DNA from: Poriferisulfidus sp965221375
GTDB taxonomy: Bacteria > Pseudomonadota > Gammaproteobacteria > Poriferisulfidales > Poriferisulfidaceae
DNA: 64,000 nt
Assembly: GCA_965221375.1 (NCBI GenBank)
Contig: OZ244883.1
Span: 310,001 to 374,000 of the forward strand
Direction: 5' to 3'
The notes below the pieces were generated by a model that ran no database searches, had not been told where the DNA came from, and worked only from the letters and a program-made list of their open reading frames with translations. This document shows, piece by piece, positions 1 through 9,137 of the stretch (within the stretch, counting starts at the first letter, position 1; each line of letters starts with the position of its first letter). The translations under genes were made by a program, and so were the position numbers.

Positions 1-2
1 TC

Positions 3-1319
3 AAAAAGATTCGCGTCAATAACCGGTTGCGGGGAATCATTCGCGGCATCGTGGGGCAGCTGGCATTGTTCAGCGCCGACGCGCAAGCGCGCATGGCGGC
101 CGTCGATGCCGTCATCAAAAGTCCTACATCGGAATCTCTGACTTTGTTGCGCCATGCCCGTGAGCGCGAGACGGACGAACAGGTGCGGGCACATATGGAA
201 ACGGGGATTGCGACCTTGGAGCTGAATGCCCAGGATCCCGCTTTACGCATGGCGGCGATTGCAGTGTTGGCGGAAACCTCAAGCCCCGACTTCAAAGTGC
301 TTTTGGAGCAACGTCTGCTGGTTGACGCGCAGGGAGTACCGCGGGAGCCGGACCCGGTCATTCGTGCCGCTGTGGAGCAGGCGGTCGGTGATATTGCCGG
401 GAGAATGAGATTATTGGAATTGCTGGAGAACCTGTTCTTTGGAATCAGTCTAGGCTCGGTACTGTTGCTTGCCGCCATCGGGTTGGCGATTACGTTCGGC
501 GTCATGGGGGTAATCAACATGGCGCATGGTGAGATGATCATGTTGGGGGCGTACACCACGTTTGTCATCCAGGAGATTTTTCGACATTTTGTGACACCCG
601 ATTTATTCGGGTTGTATCTGCTGGCGGCCGTGCCGGCCGCCTTCCTTGTGGCGGGAGCGTTCGGGCTGCTGATTGAGCGCAGCTGTATTCGGTTTTTATA
701 CGGGCGACCACTTGAGACACTGCTGGCCACCTGGGGGATCAGCTTGATCCTTCAGCAGACCACCCGTTCGGTGTTCGGGGCCAACAATCGCGAAGTAGCC
801 AATCCCGAGTGGATCTCGGGTTCGGTGGAACTGCTCGGGAATGTTTCGGTGACGTTCAACCGGGTATGCATTGTGTTGTTCAGCGTGCTGGTCGTCGCCT
901 TGCTGGCCGCTTTCATTCGCTATTCGCGCTTTGGCTTGAACATGCGCGCCGTGACACAGAATCGTGCGATGGCTTCTTCGATGGGCATTCGCACCGGCCG
1001 GGTAGATGCGCTGACTTTCGCGCTTGGCTCCGGCATTGCCGGCATTGCCGGAATGGCGCTCAGCCAGATTTCCAATGTCAGCCCGAATTTGGGTCAGAAT
1101 TTCATCGTTGACAGTTTCATGGTGGTGGTCTTCGGCGGGGTGGGCAGCCTGTGGGGAACAGTCGTCGGGGCATTTTCTCTCGGCATCGTCAACAAGTTTT
1201 TGGAGCCGGTTTCGGGCGCGATCCTGGGCAAGATCGTTGTTCTGGGTTTTATTATTTTGTTTATCCAGTTGCGCCCGCGCGGTCTGTTTGCGCTGAAGGG
1301 CCGGGCGGCAGAGGACTAG
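3..1319 (+). CDS. urtB: Urea ABC transporter permease UrtB (5' end outside window)
   Basis: Inner-membrane permease of the high-affinity urea importer UrtABCDE. The reading frame is open to the window edge (KKIRVNNRLRG precedes the first possible TTG start at 27), so the N-terminus is missing; UrtB proteins are usually about 520-550 residues and 438 are visible. The visible N-terminal 130 residues are the soluble HEAT-like part typical of UrtB. The LivH-like membrane domain follows, with the conserved GVMGVINMAHGEMIMLGAY segment and a QLRPRGLFALKGR C-terminus. It lies 3 bp before urtC and upstream of the urease genes, which supports urea rather than branched amino acids as substrate. Confidence 0.95.
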   Translation, partial: KKIRVNNRLRGIIRGIVGQLALFSADAQARMAAVDAVIKSPTSESLTLLRHARERETDEQVRAHMETGIATLELNAQDPALRMAAIAVLAETSSPDFKVLLEQRLLVDAQGVPREPDPVIRAAVEQAVGDIAGRMRLLELLENLFFGISLGSVLLLAAIGLAITFGVMGVINMAHGEMIMLGAYTTFVIQEIFRHFVTPDLFGLYLLAAVPAAFLVAGAFGLLIERSCIRFLYGRPLETLLATWGISLILQQTTRSVFGANNREVANPEWISGSVELLGNVSVTFNRVCIVLFSVLVVALLAAFIRYSRFGLNMRAVTQNRAMASSMGIRTGRVDALTFALGSGIAGIAGMALSQISNVSPNLGQNFIVDSFMVVVFGGVGSLWGTVVGAFSLGIVNKFLEPVSGAILGKIVVLGFIILFIQLRPRGLFALKGRAAED

Positions 1320-1322
1320 TCC

Positions 1323-2456
1323 ATGGGCCGGAGTTTGATCATGGCGCGGTTGGCGACTTTGGAGAGTCGTCGCAACTGGAGCATTTTTGCCGCCCTCGCC
1401 GGAATACTTCTGGTGCTGGTGCCGGTGCTCAACCTGGCGGTGCCCGAAGATGCATGGCTGCATATGCCGACTTTTTGGGTCACCATGCTGGGCAAATTTC
1501 TGTGCTTCGCCATGCTGGCCCTGGCATTGGATTTGATCTGGGGGTATGCCGGCATTCTGAGTCTGGGTCATGGCGCCTTCTTTGGCTTGGGCGGCTACGC
1601 CATGGGGATGTACCTGATGCGCCAAATCGGCGATCGCGGTGTGTACGGAAATCCGGATCTGCCGGACTTCATGGTGTTTCTCAATTGGCAGGAACTGCCG
1701 TGGTACTGGTATGGCTTCGACCAGTTCTGGTTCGCGTTACTCATGATTGTGCTGGTGCCGGGAGCACTGGCCTTTGCCTTCGGCTGGCTGGCGTTTCGCT
1801 CGCGCATCACCGGGGTGTATTTCTCCATCATCACCCAGGCGATGGTGTTCGCGGCGATGCTGGCCTTTTTCCGAAATGAAATGGGCTTCGGAGGCAACAA
1901 CGGCCTGACCGATTTCAAGGATCTGCTGGGTTACGACCTGGCGCTGCCCACGACCAAGCTCGGGTTGTACTGGGTCTCGGCCCTGGCCTTGGGGGCGGTA
2001 TATCTGATCTGTCGCTGGGTGGTGACGTCCAAATTGGGTTGCCTGCTGATCGCGGTCCGCGACGCCGAAAGCCGGGTTCGCTTTTTGGGTTACTCGGTCA
2101 CACATGCCAAGTTGTTTGTGTTCACCTTGTCGGCGATGTTGGCCGGCATTGCCGGCGCGTTGTACGTCCCGCAGGTCGGCATCATCAATCCCGGTGAATT
2201 TGCTCCGGCCAAGTCCATCGAGATTGCCGTATGGGTGGCAGTCGGTGGGCGCGGCACCCTTGCCGGCGCAGTCGCCGGCGCTTTCGCCGTCAATGGCGCG
2301 AAAAGCTATTTGACTGGTATCGCACCTGAGATTTGGCTGTTTTTCCTGGGTGCGTTGTTTGTATTGGTGACTCTGTTCATGCCGAAAGGTTTGGCCGGTT
2401 TGCTGCGCTTGTGGAAGAGTCGCCCGTTTGCCTCTCGCCGTCATGTCGATGCCTGA
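1323..2456 (+). CDS. urtC: Urea ABC transporter permease UrtC
   Basis: Second inner-membrane permease of the urea importer, 377 residues, LivM-like. Diagnostic segments are LDLIWGYAGILSLGHGAFF (about residues 60-80), the loop with repeated Trp/Tyr characteristic of UrtC (LNWQELPWYWYGFDQFW), and NNGLTDFKDLLG. The ATG at 1323 follows the urtB stop by 3 bp. Its 3' end overlaps the start of urtD, so the two are probably translationally coupled. Confidence 0.95.
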   Translation: MGRSLIMARLATLESRRNWSIFAALAGILLVLVPVLNLAVPEDAWLHMPTFWVTMLGKFLCFAMLALALDLIWGYAGILSLGHGAFFGLGGYAMGMYLMRQIGDRGVYGNPDLPDFMVFLNWQELPWYWYGFDQFWFALLMIVLVPGALAFAFGWLAFRSRITGVYFSIITQAMVFAAMLAFFRNEMGFGGNNGLTDFKDLLGYDLALPTTKLGLYWVSALALGAVYLICRWVVTSKLGCLLIAVRDAESRVRFLGYSVTHAKLFVFTLSAMLAGIAGALYVPQVGIINPGEFAPAKSIEIAVWVAVGGRGTLAGAVAGAFAVNGAKSYLTGIAPEIWLFFLGALFVLVTLFMPKGLAGLLRLWKSRPFASRRHVDA

Positions 2457-3222
2457 AGAACTCTCCGGTCCGCGCTCTGTCGCGCCACAGACGCTTTTGT
2501 ATGTGAACGGCGTAACTGTCAGTTTTGACGGCTTCAAGGCGCTGAATTCCTTGAGCCTGATCGTCAATCGGGGCGAAATGCGTGCGATTATCGGGCCCAA
2601 TGGCGCCGGTAAAACCACGATGATGGATGTCATCACCGGCAAGACGCGACCGGATTTGGGGGAAGTGCTGTTTTACGATCGGATTGATCTGACAACCCTG
2701 GATGAAGCGGAGATTGCCAATCTTGGAATCGGACGCAAGTTTCAGAAACCGACTGTCTTCGAAAACCTGACCGTTTTCGAAAATCTGCATTTGGCGCTGT
2801 CGGCGGATCGGCGCATTTTCGTCAATTTGTTCGCTTCGCTCAGCACTGCACAAAAGGAAAGAATCGAAGAGGTCCTGGAAATCATTCGCTTGAACGCGCA
2901 CGCGCACGGAGTCGCGGGCGCCTTGTCGCATGGCCAGAAACAGTGGCTGGAAATTGGCATGCTGTTGATTCAGGATCCGGATTTGATGTTGCTGGATGAG
3001 CCGGTCGCCGGCATGACCGATGCCGAGACCGAGCAGACCGTCGACCTGCTCCAGGAAATCGTTCGCAACCATTCGCTGGTTGTGGTGGAGCATGACATGA
3101 ACTTTGTGCGAAATCTCGGGTGCCGGGTCACGGTGCTGGATGAGGGGCGCGTGATTGCGGAGGGGCCAATGGATGACATCCAGTCGGATCCGCATGTGAT
3201 TGAAGTTTATCTGGGGCGCTAG
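2443..3222 (+). CDS. urtD: Urea ABC transporter ATP-binding protein UrtD
   Basis: Cytoplasmic ATPase of the urea importer, LivG-like, 259 residues from this start. It has Walker A GPNGAGKTT, signature LSHGQKQWLEIG and Walker B LMLLDEP, plus the UrtD-typical NLGIGRKFQKPTVFENLTV stretch. An in-frame TTG lies upstream at 2428 and a second ATG at 2449; the ATG at 2443 is preferred because it overlaps the urtC stop, as is usual for coupled genes. urtE follows after 2 bp. Confidence 0.93.
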   Translation: MSMPEELSGPRSVAPQTLLYVNGVTVSFDGFKALNSLSLIVNRGEMRAIIGPNGAGKTTMMDVITGKTRPDLGEVLFYDRIDLTTLDEAEIANLGIGRKFQKPTVFENLTVFENLHLALSADRRIFVNLFASLSTAQKERIEEVLEIIRLNAHAHGVAGALSHGQKQWLEIGMLLIQDPDLMLLDEPVAGMTDAETEQTVDLLQEIVRNHSLVVVEHDMNFVRNLGCRVTVLDEGRVIAEGPMDDIQSDPHVIEVYLGR

Positions 3223-3224
3223 AT

Positions 3225-3920
3225 ATGTTGGTGGCGGAAAACCTTCACTTGTACTATGGCGCCAGTCATATTCTTCGGGGGGTCAGCCTGCAGGCTGAAC
3301 GGGGCCGCATCACCTGCTTGCTGGGACGCAACGGAGTGGGGAAAACCAGCCTGTTGCGGGGACTGACCGGTCAAGTGGCGATTCGCGAGGGGTCGGTGCG
3401 TTGGGATGATGAAGATCTGACCACCATGGCGCCGTATGCGCGAGCGCGGCGCGGGGTCGGCTACGTGCCGCAGGGGCGCGACATCTTCCCGCGTCTGACC
3501 GTGGAGGAGAACTTGATGACCGGCTTCAACTGCCTGCCTCTGAGCGAAGCGCACCTCCCCGGGGAGGTGTTTGAACTGTTTCCGGTCCTCAAAAGCATGC
3601 TGGCGCGTCGGGGCGGCGATTTGTCCGGGGGTCAGCAACAGCAGCTTGCGATTGCGCGCGCATTGGTGACGCAGCCGAAACTGTTGCTACTTGATGAGCC
3701 GACCGAGGGGATTCAGCCGTCGATCATCAAGGACATAGAAGAAGTGATTCGCGTGTTGGCCCAACGTGGCGACATGGCCATCGTGCTGGTGGAGCAGTAC
3801 TATGAGTTGGCGTGTGCCCTGGCCGACGACATTGCCGTAATGGATCGGGGACGCATCGTGATGTCCGGGCCGCTCAGCACTTGTGATGAAGCTGAGATTC
3901 GCAAACATTTAACGGTGTGA
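3225..3920 (+). CDS. urtE: Urea ABC transporter ATP-binding protein UrtE
   Basis: Second ATPase of the urea importer, LivF-like, 231 residues. Walker A is GRNGVGKTS, signature LSGGQQQQLAIARAL, Walker B LLLLDEP followed by TEGIQPSII, which is characteristic of UrtE. Last gene of the transporter block; ureD starts 6 bp later on the same strand, so import and hydrolysis of urea are probably co-transcribed. Confidence 0.95.
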   Translation: MLVAENLHLYYGASHILRGVSLQAERGRITCLLGRNGVGKTSLLRGLTGQVAIREGSVRWDDEDLTTMAPYARARRGVGYVPQGRDIFPRLTVEENLMTGFNCLPLSEAHLPGEVFELFPVLKSMLARRGGDLSGGQQQQLAIARALVTQPKLLLLDEPTEGIQPSIIKDIEEVIRVLAQRGDMAIVLVEQYYELACALADDIAVMDRGRIVMSGPLSTCDEAEIRKHLTV

Positions 3921-3926
3921 TTCGCC

Positions 3927-4751
3927 ATGGCGCAAGGAGCGGCAACCGTCGTATTTGAAGCCCAGAAAGGTCGCACTGTGTTGGGAGAGGTGTACCAAAG
4001 CGACCCGCTGCGCCTGCTGTTTCCGGACAGTGCGGCAGGCGAGCCCTTGACAGGCGCGTTGGTGACCACTTCAGGCGGTCTGGTCGGGGGCGATCAGTTG
4101 TCTATCCGTGCACGCAGTGGCGCCCGGACGGCCGGAAGAGTGATGGCCCAGGCGGCGGAAAAAATTTATCGCTCACTAGGCTCGGAAGTCGAAATCGAAG
4201 TGGATCTGCAGGCTGCCGAGGATTCCTGGCTGGAGTGGCTGCCGCAGGAGACTATCGTGTTTGAATCGGCGCGTCTGCGTCGTGTCACCCGTCTGGAAGT
4301 CGCGGTCGGCGCGCGTGTTCTGTGTGGCGAAATGTTGGCGTTCGGTCGGGCGGCGATGGGTGAGGATTTGACGGACGGGATGATTCATGAAGCGTGGGAA
4401 GTACGCTGCGAGGGGCATCTGGTCTGGTCCGATGTGCTGCATCTGGAGCAAGACCTTGCCGCCACATTAAAAGCGCCGGCGTGTTTTGATGGGGCCCGTG
4501 CAGGTGCCAGTGTTTTATATGTGGGGGAGGACGCATCGGAGCATCTGGAGACTGCGCGCGACATGATCCGCACGAGTGATGATTCAAAATCGCTTTATGC
4601 CTGGGCCAGTTGTGTGGGCCCGGTCTTGATTGTGCGCTGGTTGGGATGTGATGGCGCCACATTGCGCCGTGCGTACGGACATTTTTGGGCTACTTTTCGC
4701 CACCACGTTGCCGGCTACCCGCCTATAATGCCGAGGTTGTGGGAGATTTGA
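3927..4751 (+). CDS. ureD: Urease accessory protein UreD
   Basis: Urease maturation chaperone (UreD/UreH), 274 residues. Together with UreF and UreG it forms the complex that inserts nickel into apo-urease. Family segments seen include LVTTSGGLVGGDQL, VMAQAAEKIYRS and EWLPQETIVFESARLRR. It opens the urease block and is separated from ureA by 15 bp. Confidence 0.95.
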   Translation: MAQGAATVVFEAQKGRTVLGEVYQSDPLRLLFPDSAAGEPLTGALVTTSGGLVGGDQLSIRARSGARTAGRVMAQAAEKIYRSLGSEVEIEVDLQAAEDSWLEWLPQETIVFESARLRRVTRLEVAVGARVLCGEMLAFGRAAMGEDLTDGMIHEAWEVRCEGHLVWSDVLHLEQDLAATLKAPACFDGARAGASVLYVGEDASEHLETARDMIRTSDDSKSLYAWASCVGPVLIVRWLGCDGATLRRAYGHFWATFRHHVAGYPPIMPRLWEI

Positions 4752-4766
4752 TGCTCCGGGTTTCTT

Positions 4767-5069
4767 ATGAATCTGACGCCACGTGAAAAAGACAAATTGC
4801 TGGTTGCGGTCGCAGCGGAAGTGGCGCGTCGGCGCCGCGCACGCGGGGTGAAACTCAATTATCCGGAAGCCATCGCGCTGATTACTGATTTTGTCGTCGA
4901 AGGCGCCCGCGACGGCTGCTCGGTGGCGGATCTGATGCGCGATGGGGCGCAGGTGTTGAGTCGTGACGAAGTCATGGAAGGCGTCGCCGAGATGATTCAC
5001 GATATTCAGGTCGAAGCGACCTTCCCGGACGGCACCAAACTGGTGACGGTGCACAACCCGATTCGGTGA
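4767..5069 (+). CDS. ureA: Urease gamma subunit UreA
   Basis: Small structural subunit of urease, 100 residues, the usual length for the separate gamma subunit. The N-terminal MNLTPREKDKLLVAVAAEVA, the KLNYPEAIALI core and the TFPDGTKLVTVHNPI end are nearly invariant in the family. Four bases separate it from ureB. It forms the (UreABC)3 holoenzyme in the cytoplasm with UreB and UreC. Confidence 0.97.
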   Translation: MNLTPREKDKLLVAVAAEVARRRRARGVKLNYPEAIALITDFVVEGARDGCSVADLMRDGAQVLSRDEVMEGVAEMIHDIQVEATFPDGTKLVTVHNPIR

Positions 5070-5073
5070 TGTC

Positions 5074-5385
5074 ATGATTCCAGGTGAACTGCTTCCTGCC
5101 GCCGGCGAGTTGTCGCTCAACGCGCAGCGCGAGACGGTGACCGTGCAGGTGGCCAACACCGGTGATCGTCCGGTGCAGGTCGGCTCACATTTTCATTTTT
5201 TTGAGGTGAACACGGCGCTGGAGTTCGACCGTGCGGCCACACGCGGTTGTCGTTTGGATATTCCGGCGGGCACCGCCGTGCGTTTCGAGCCCGGACAGAG
5301 TCGCGAAGTGGTGCTGGTGCCTTATGCGGGAGCGCGGCGGGTATTCGGTTTCAATGCGCGGGTCAACGGATCGCTGGAGGATTGA
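5074..5385 (+). CDS. ureB: Urease beta subunit UreB
   Basis: Second structural subunit of urease, 103 residues, normal length. Recognised by MIPGELLPAAGELSLNA, VGSHFHFFEVN and RVFGFNARVNG. The stop is immediately followed by the ureC start at 5387, consistent with stoichiometric coupled translation. Confidence 0.97.
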   Translation: MIPGELLPAAGELSLNAQRETVTVQVANTGDRPVQVGSHFHFFEVNTALEFDRAATRGCRLDIPAGTAVRFEPGQSREVVLVPYAGARRVFGFNARVNGSLED

Positions 5386-5386
5386 G

Positions 5387-7096
5387 ATGGCTCATCGCAT
5401 TGATCGCCCCAGTTACGCTTCCATGTTTGGTCCGACCGTGGGGGACCGGGTACGTTTGGCGGATACGGAATTGTTTATCGAAGTGGAGCGTGACCACACC
5501 GTCTATGGGGAAGAAGTCAAGTTCGGCGGCGGCAAGGTCATTCGCGACGGCATGGGCCAGTCGCAAGCCAGTCGTGCGGCCGGGGCGGTGGATACCGTCA
5601 TCACCAATGCCCTGATTGTGGATCACTGGGGCATCGTCAAGGCGGATGTGGGCCTGCGTGACGGGCGCATTGCCGGCATCGGCAAGGCGGGCAACCCGGA
5701 TGTGCAGCCGGATGTGGATATTGTGATTGGGCCGGGCACGGAAGCCATCGCCGGAGAGGGTCGGATTTTGACGGCCGGGGGCATTGACGCGCACATTCAC
5801 TGGATCAGTCCGCAGCAAATTGACGAGGCGTTCTACTCGGGGGTGACCACCATGCTCGGAGGAGGGACGGGGCCTGCCGAAGGGACCAATGCCACCACCT
5901 GCACGCCAGGGCCGTGGCATTTGGGTCGCATGTTGCAGGCGGCGGAAGCATTTCCCGTGAATCTGGGCTTTTTCGGCAAGGGCAACGCCACACTGCCCGA
6001 TGCTTTAGTAGAACAAATTGAGGGAGGCGCCTGCGGTTTGAAACTGCATGAGGATTGGGGCACCACGCCTGCGGCCATTGACACGTGTCTGACCGTGGCC
6101 GAGCAGATGGATATTCAGGTGGCCATTCACACGGACACCTTGAACGAGTCGGGCTTTGTGGAGAATACGATCGCTGCCTTCAAAGATCGCACAATCCATG
6201 CGTTCCATACCGAGGGAGCCGGCGGGGGCCATGCGCCCGACATTATCAAGGTATGCGGGGAAAGCAATGTGTTGCCGTCTTCCACCAATCCGACGCGACC
6301 GTACACGGTCAATACGATCGACGAGCATCTGGACATGCTGATGGTGTGTCACCATCTGGATGCCCGTATTCCGGAAGATGTCGCGTTTGCGGAAAGCCGC
6401 ATTCGGCGCGAAACCATCGCGGCGGAGGACATTCTTCACGACTTGGGCGCATTCTCGATGATTGCATCCGACAGTCAGGCCATGGGTCGGGTGGGGGAAG
6501 TGATTCTGCGCACCTGGCAGACCGCCGACAAGATGAAGCGCCAGCGCGGGCGCCTGCCGCAAGAGCAGGGAGACAACGACAACTTCCGCGTACGCCGCTA
6601 CATCGCCAAATACACCATTAATCCCGCACTGTGTCACGGTATCGCGACGCACGTGGGTTCGATAGAAGTCGGCAAATTGGCGGACTTGGTGCTGTGGAAA
6701 CCGATGCTATTCGGCGTCAAGCCGGATTTGATTCTGAAGTGCGGCACGATTGCCGGGGCGGCGATGGGGGATCCCAATGCATCCATTCCGACGCCCCAGC
6801 CGGTTCATTACCGGCCCATGTTCGGCAGCTTCGGGGGTGCCCAGACCGCCGGTGCGGTCACGTTTGTCTCAAAGGCCGGCTGCGAGGCCAACCTGCGCGA
6901 GCAGTTGGGCTTGTCGAGAGAACTGCTGGCAGTCTCCGGCACTCGCACGGTGCGCAAGACGGATATGGTGTTGAACGATGCGACGCCAAAAATGGAGGTG
7001 GACCCGGAGACCTACGAAGTGCGCGCCGACGGCGATTTGCTCACTTGCGAGCCGGCCACCACGTTGCCGATGGCGCAACGCTACTTTCTGTTCTGA
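5387..7096 (+). CDS. ureC: Urease alpha (catalytic) subunit UreC
   Basis: Nickel metalloenzyme subunit that hydrolyses urea to ammonia and carbamate; 569 residues, family-typical. Seen are the nickel-binding HIHW motif in GGIDAHIHWISPQQ, the carbamylated Lys in GLKLHEDWG, further nickel or substrate histidines in VAIHTDTLNESG and HTEGAGGGHAPD, the catalytic flap His region MVCHHLDARIPEDVAFAESRIR, and the nickel Asp in MIASDSQAMGRVGE. All expected active-site residues are present, so the enzyme should be active. The ATG at 5387, one base after the ureB stop, is chosen over an open upstream extension that overlaps ureB. The stop overlaps the ureE start by one base. Confidence 0.98.
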   Translation: MAHRIDRPSYASMFGPTVGDRVRLADTELFIEVERDHTVYGEEVKFGGGKVIRDGMGQSQASRAAGAVDTVITNALIVDHWGIVKADVGLRDGRIAGIGKAGNPDVQPDVDIVIGPGTEAIAGEGRILTAGGIDAHIHWISPQQIDEAFYSGVTTMLGGGTGPAEGTNATTCTPGPWHLGRMLQAAEAFPVNLGFFGKGNATLPDALVEQIEGGACGLKLHEDWGTTPAAIDTCLTVAEQMDIQVAIHTDTLNESGFVENTIAAFKDRTIHAFHTEGAGGGHAPDIIKVCGESNVLPSSTNPTRPYTVNTIDEHLDMLMVCHHLDARIPEDVAFAESRIRRETIAAEDILHDLGAFSMIASDSQAMGRVGEVILRTWQTADKMKRQRGRLPQEQGDNDNFRVRRYIAKYTINPALCHGIATHVGSIEVGKLADLVLWKPMLFGVKPDLILKCGTIAGAAMGDPNASIPTPQPVHYRPMFGSFGGAQTAGAVTFVSKAGCEANLREQLGLSRELLAVSGTRTVRKTDMVLNDATPKMEVDPETYEVRADGDLLTCEPATTLPMAQRYFLF

Positions 7097-7566
7097 TGCT
7101 GGGTCGGGCGATTGCGGTGGTGGCAGCCGGAAATTGGCCGGTCGCGGAGCAGCGCGCGACGGCAACCCTGGACTATGACCATCGGCATCGGCGGCGTTTG
7201 CGGTTGCCGACGGATAGCGGCCAGACTTTTTTATTGGACTTGGAGCGTCCGGCTCATTTTGATGAAGGCGATGGCTTGGCGCTGGAGGAAGGGGGCTACG
7301 TGCGGGTGATCGCGGCGGCGGAAGCGGTGGCCGACCTGCGATGTGCGACGCCCGAACAGACCGCGCGAGTTGCATGGCATATCGGCAATCGGCATGTCCC
7401 CTTGCAGGTTTTGGGGGAGGATTGGTTGCGCATCCGCGAAGATTCCGTCATTGTTGATTTGGTGCGCAAATTGGGAGCGCACGTCATTTGCTGCCAGGCG
7501 CCTTTTTCGCCTGAATCGGGCGCCTACACACACCGTTCTACGCATGGGCATGGACACTCGCATTGA
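7096..7566 (+). CDS. ureE: Urease accessory protein UreE (nickel chaperone)
   Basis: Metallochaperone that delivers nickel to the UreDFG complex; 156 residues from the ATG that overlaps the ureC stop. The C-terminal half carries the metal-binding region around LAWHIGNRHVPLQ-like sequence (here VAWHIGNRHVPLQ). The protein ends in a short histidine-rich tail (HRSTHGHGHSH), a common nickel-storage feature of UreE. The tail overlaps the 5' end of ureF. Confidence 0.95.
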   Translation: MLGRAIAVVAAGNWPVAEQRATATLDYDHRHRRRLRLPTDSGQTFLLDLERPAHFDEGDGLALEEGGYVRVIAAAEAVADLRCATPEQTARVAWHIGNRHVPLQVLGEDWLRIREDSVIVDLVRKLGAHVICCQAPFSPESGAYTHRSTHGHGHSH

Positions 7567-8251
7567 AACGACGCCCCTGTTGCGTCTGATGGCTTGGCTG
7601 TCGCCTTCCTTTCCGGTTGGAGCGTACAGTTATTCTCATGGCATTGAATATGCGGTGGAAACAGGCTGGGTGACCGACCGGGAATCGCTGCGTCATTGGA
7701 TTGGGCGCATTCTGCGAAACGGTGCGGGACAGACGGATGCCGCCTTGTTTCGGGCGGCGCACGAGGCGGTGACCGCGAGAGATACGGCGCGATTGTTGTG
7801 GGCACTGGAATATGGTGACGCCTGGCGGGCCACACGAGAGCTGGGTCTGGAATCGGCCAACCAGGGGGAAGCTTTCATGACTGCAGTCGGCGCCTCATGG
7901 CCGGCGGCTGGTCTGGATTGGGGAAAGGCTCAGGCCACTGCAAGCAAGCGTCCGTGTGTGTATCCTGTGGCGGTGGGCATGGCCGCGGCGGCGCATGAAG
8001 TGCCTCTGTCGGCGGCCTTGTCCGCTTACTTACAGGCCTTTGCGGCCAATCTTGTGTCGGCAGGATTGCGACTGATTCCGTTGGGGCAAACAGAAGGTCA
8101 AAACGTGTTGGCGGCATTGGAGAAAGAAGTACTTGAAGCGACGGCGGAAGCCTTGGAGCGGCCCCTCGAAGATACGGGTCAGGCGACCTGGATGGTGGAT
8201 TGGACTTCCGCCCGACACGAAACCCAATACACCCGTTTGTTCCGCTCATGA
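7544..8251 (+). CDS. ureF: Urease accessory protein UreF
   Basis: Component of the UreDFG nickel-insertion complex, thought to regulate the UreG GTPase; 235 residues. Family segments are LAWLSPSFPVGAYSYSHG-like (MAWLSPSFPVGAYSYSHG) near the N-terminus, LGLESANQGEAF and RLIPLGQTEGQ. A start at 7544 or 7550 is possible; both lie inside the end of ureE. The stop overlaps the ureG start (ATGA). Confidence 0.94.
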   Translation: MGMDTRIETTPLLRLMAWLSPSFPVGAYSYSHGIEYAVETGWVTDRESLRHWIGRILRNGAGQTDAALFRAAHEAVTARDTARLLWALEYGDAWRATRELGLESANQGEAFMTAVGASWPAAGLDWGKAQATASKRPCVYPVAVGMAAAAHEVPLSAALSAYLQAFAANLVSAGLRLIPLGQTEGQNVLAALEKEVLEATAEALERPLEDTGQATWMVDWTSARHETQYTRLFRS

Positions 8252-8874
8252 AAAGTCCTTTTCGCGTCGGCATTGGCGGGCCGGTCGGCACCGGCAAGAC
8301 GGCCTTGATGGATGCCTTGTGCAAGCAGTTGCGTGACACCTACAGCATTGCGGCGATCACCAACGATATTTACACGGAAGAAGACGCCCAGTTTCTTATC
8401 CGTTCGGGTGCGTTGCCCACCGAGCGTATCGCCGGGGTGGAGACCGGAGGATGTCCCCATACGGCCATCCGCGAAGATGCCTCCATTAATTTGGCGGCGG
8501 TGGAGGCTATGCGGGAGCAGTTTCCCGATCTGGATGTGGTGCTGATTGAATCCGGGGGCGACAACCTGGCGGCGACTTTTTCCCCGGAGTTGGCGGATGC
8601 GACGATTTACGTGATTGATGTATCCGCAGGCGACAAGATTCCGCGCAAGGGCGGTCCGGGAATTACCCGTTCCGATTTGCTGGTGATTAACAAAATCGAT
8701 TTGGCGCCTCTGGTGGGGGCCTCACTGGAAGTTATGGACCGGGATGCCCGGCGCATGCGCGCGGACCGGCCGTTTTTATTCAGTAACCTCAAGACGGGGG
8801 AAGGAGTCGATGCCATCGTCCGTTTCGTCACCGACATCGGCGGGCTGGCCTCGGCCGAATCCGAGCAGCCGTAA
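8248..8874 (+). CDS. ureG: Urease accessory GTPase UreG
   Basis: SIMIBI-class GTPase that powers nickel delivery to urease; 208 residues from the ATG overlapping the ureF stop. Seen are the P-loop GGPVGTGKTALMD, the nickel-binding Cys-Pro-His in GGCPHTAIRED, the ESGGDNLAATFSPELAD switch region and the guanine-specificity motif NKIDLA. Last gene of the canonical urease cluster; the only gene missing from the usual set is a dedicated nickel permease. Confidence 0.97.
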   Translation: MKSPFRVGIGGPVGTGKTALMDALCKQLRDTYSIAAITNDIYTEEDAQFLIRSGALPTERIAGVETGGCPHTAIREDASINLAAVEAMREQFPDLDVVLIESGGDNLAATFSPELADATIYVIDVSAGDKIPRKGGPGITRSDLLVINKIDLAPLVGASLEVMDRDARRMRADRPFLFSNLKTGEGVDAIVRFVTDIGGLASAESEQP

Positions 8875-8897
8875 ATTTACATCATTGGGAGGATGCT

Positions 8898-9086
8898 ATG
8901 AAATCTTGTTTGGGAATCACCACTATCTTTGGATTTTGGGCCTTGACCAACATGGCCCATGCCCATGAGGCAGGCCATCCCGAAAGTGCAATCACCTGGG
9001 TAATTGTGGGTCTGGTGGTATTGGCCGCAGGGTTGGGCAGACACGCGATTGTGCGTGTGTGCCGACGGTTGTTCAAATCCGACTGA
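8898..9086 (+). CDS. Small membrane protein downstream of ureG (62 aa)
   Basis: Short gene with a good ribosome-binding site (GGGAGGATGCT before the ATG). The 62-residue product has a hydrophobic N-terminal segment resembling a signal peptide and ending near Ala-His-Ala, then a HEAGHPES stretch, one further hydrophobic helix and a basic C-terminus (RRLFKSD). It lies 23 bp after ureG on the same strand, so it is probably co-transcribed with urease. The His/Glu stretch could bind a metal such as nickel, but this is inference; I do not recognise a family. Confidence 0.7.
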   Translation: MKSCLGITTIFGFWALTNMAHAHEAGHPESAITWVIVGLVVLAAGLGRHAIVRVCRRLFKSD

Positions 9087-9137
9087 GGCTGTTTTTTGGT
9101 TATCATGTAAGACGGTAAGGTTTTTGGAGGCAGGGGA

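Noticed and set aside
696..3195. Several long minus-strand open frames opposite urtB, urtC and urtD
   Set aside because: All overlap well-identified transporter genes and read as Gln/His/Arg-rich shadow peptides.
5231..5386. Upstream in-frame extension of ureC
   Set aside because: It lies inside ureB and lacks similarity to urease alpha subunits; the ATG at 5387 gives the conserved MAHRIDRPSYASMFGPT start.
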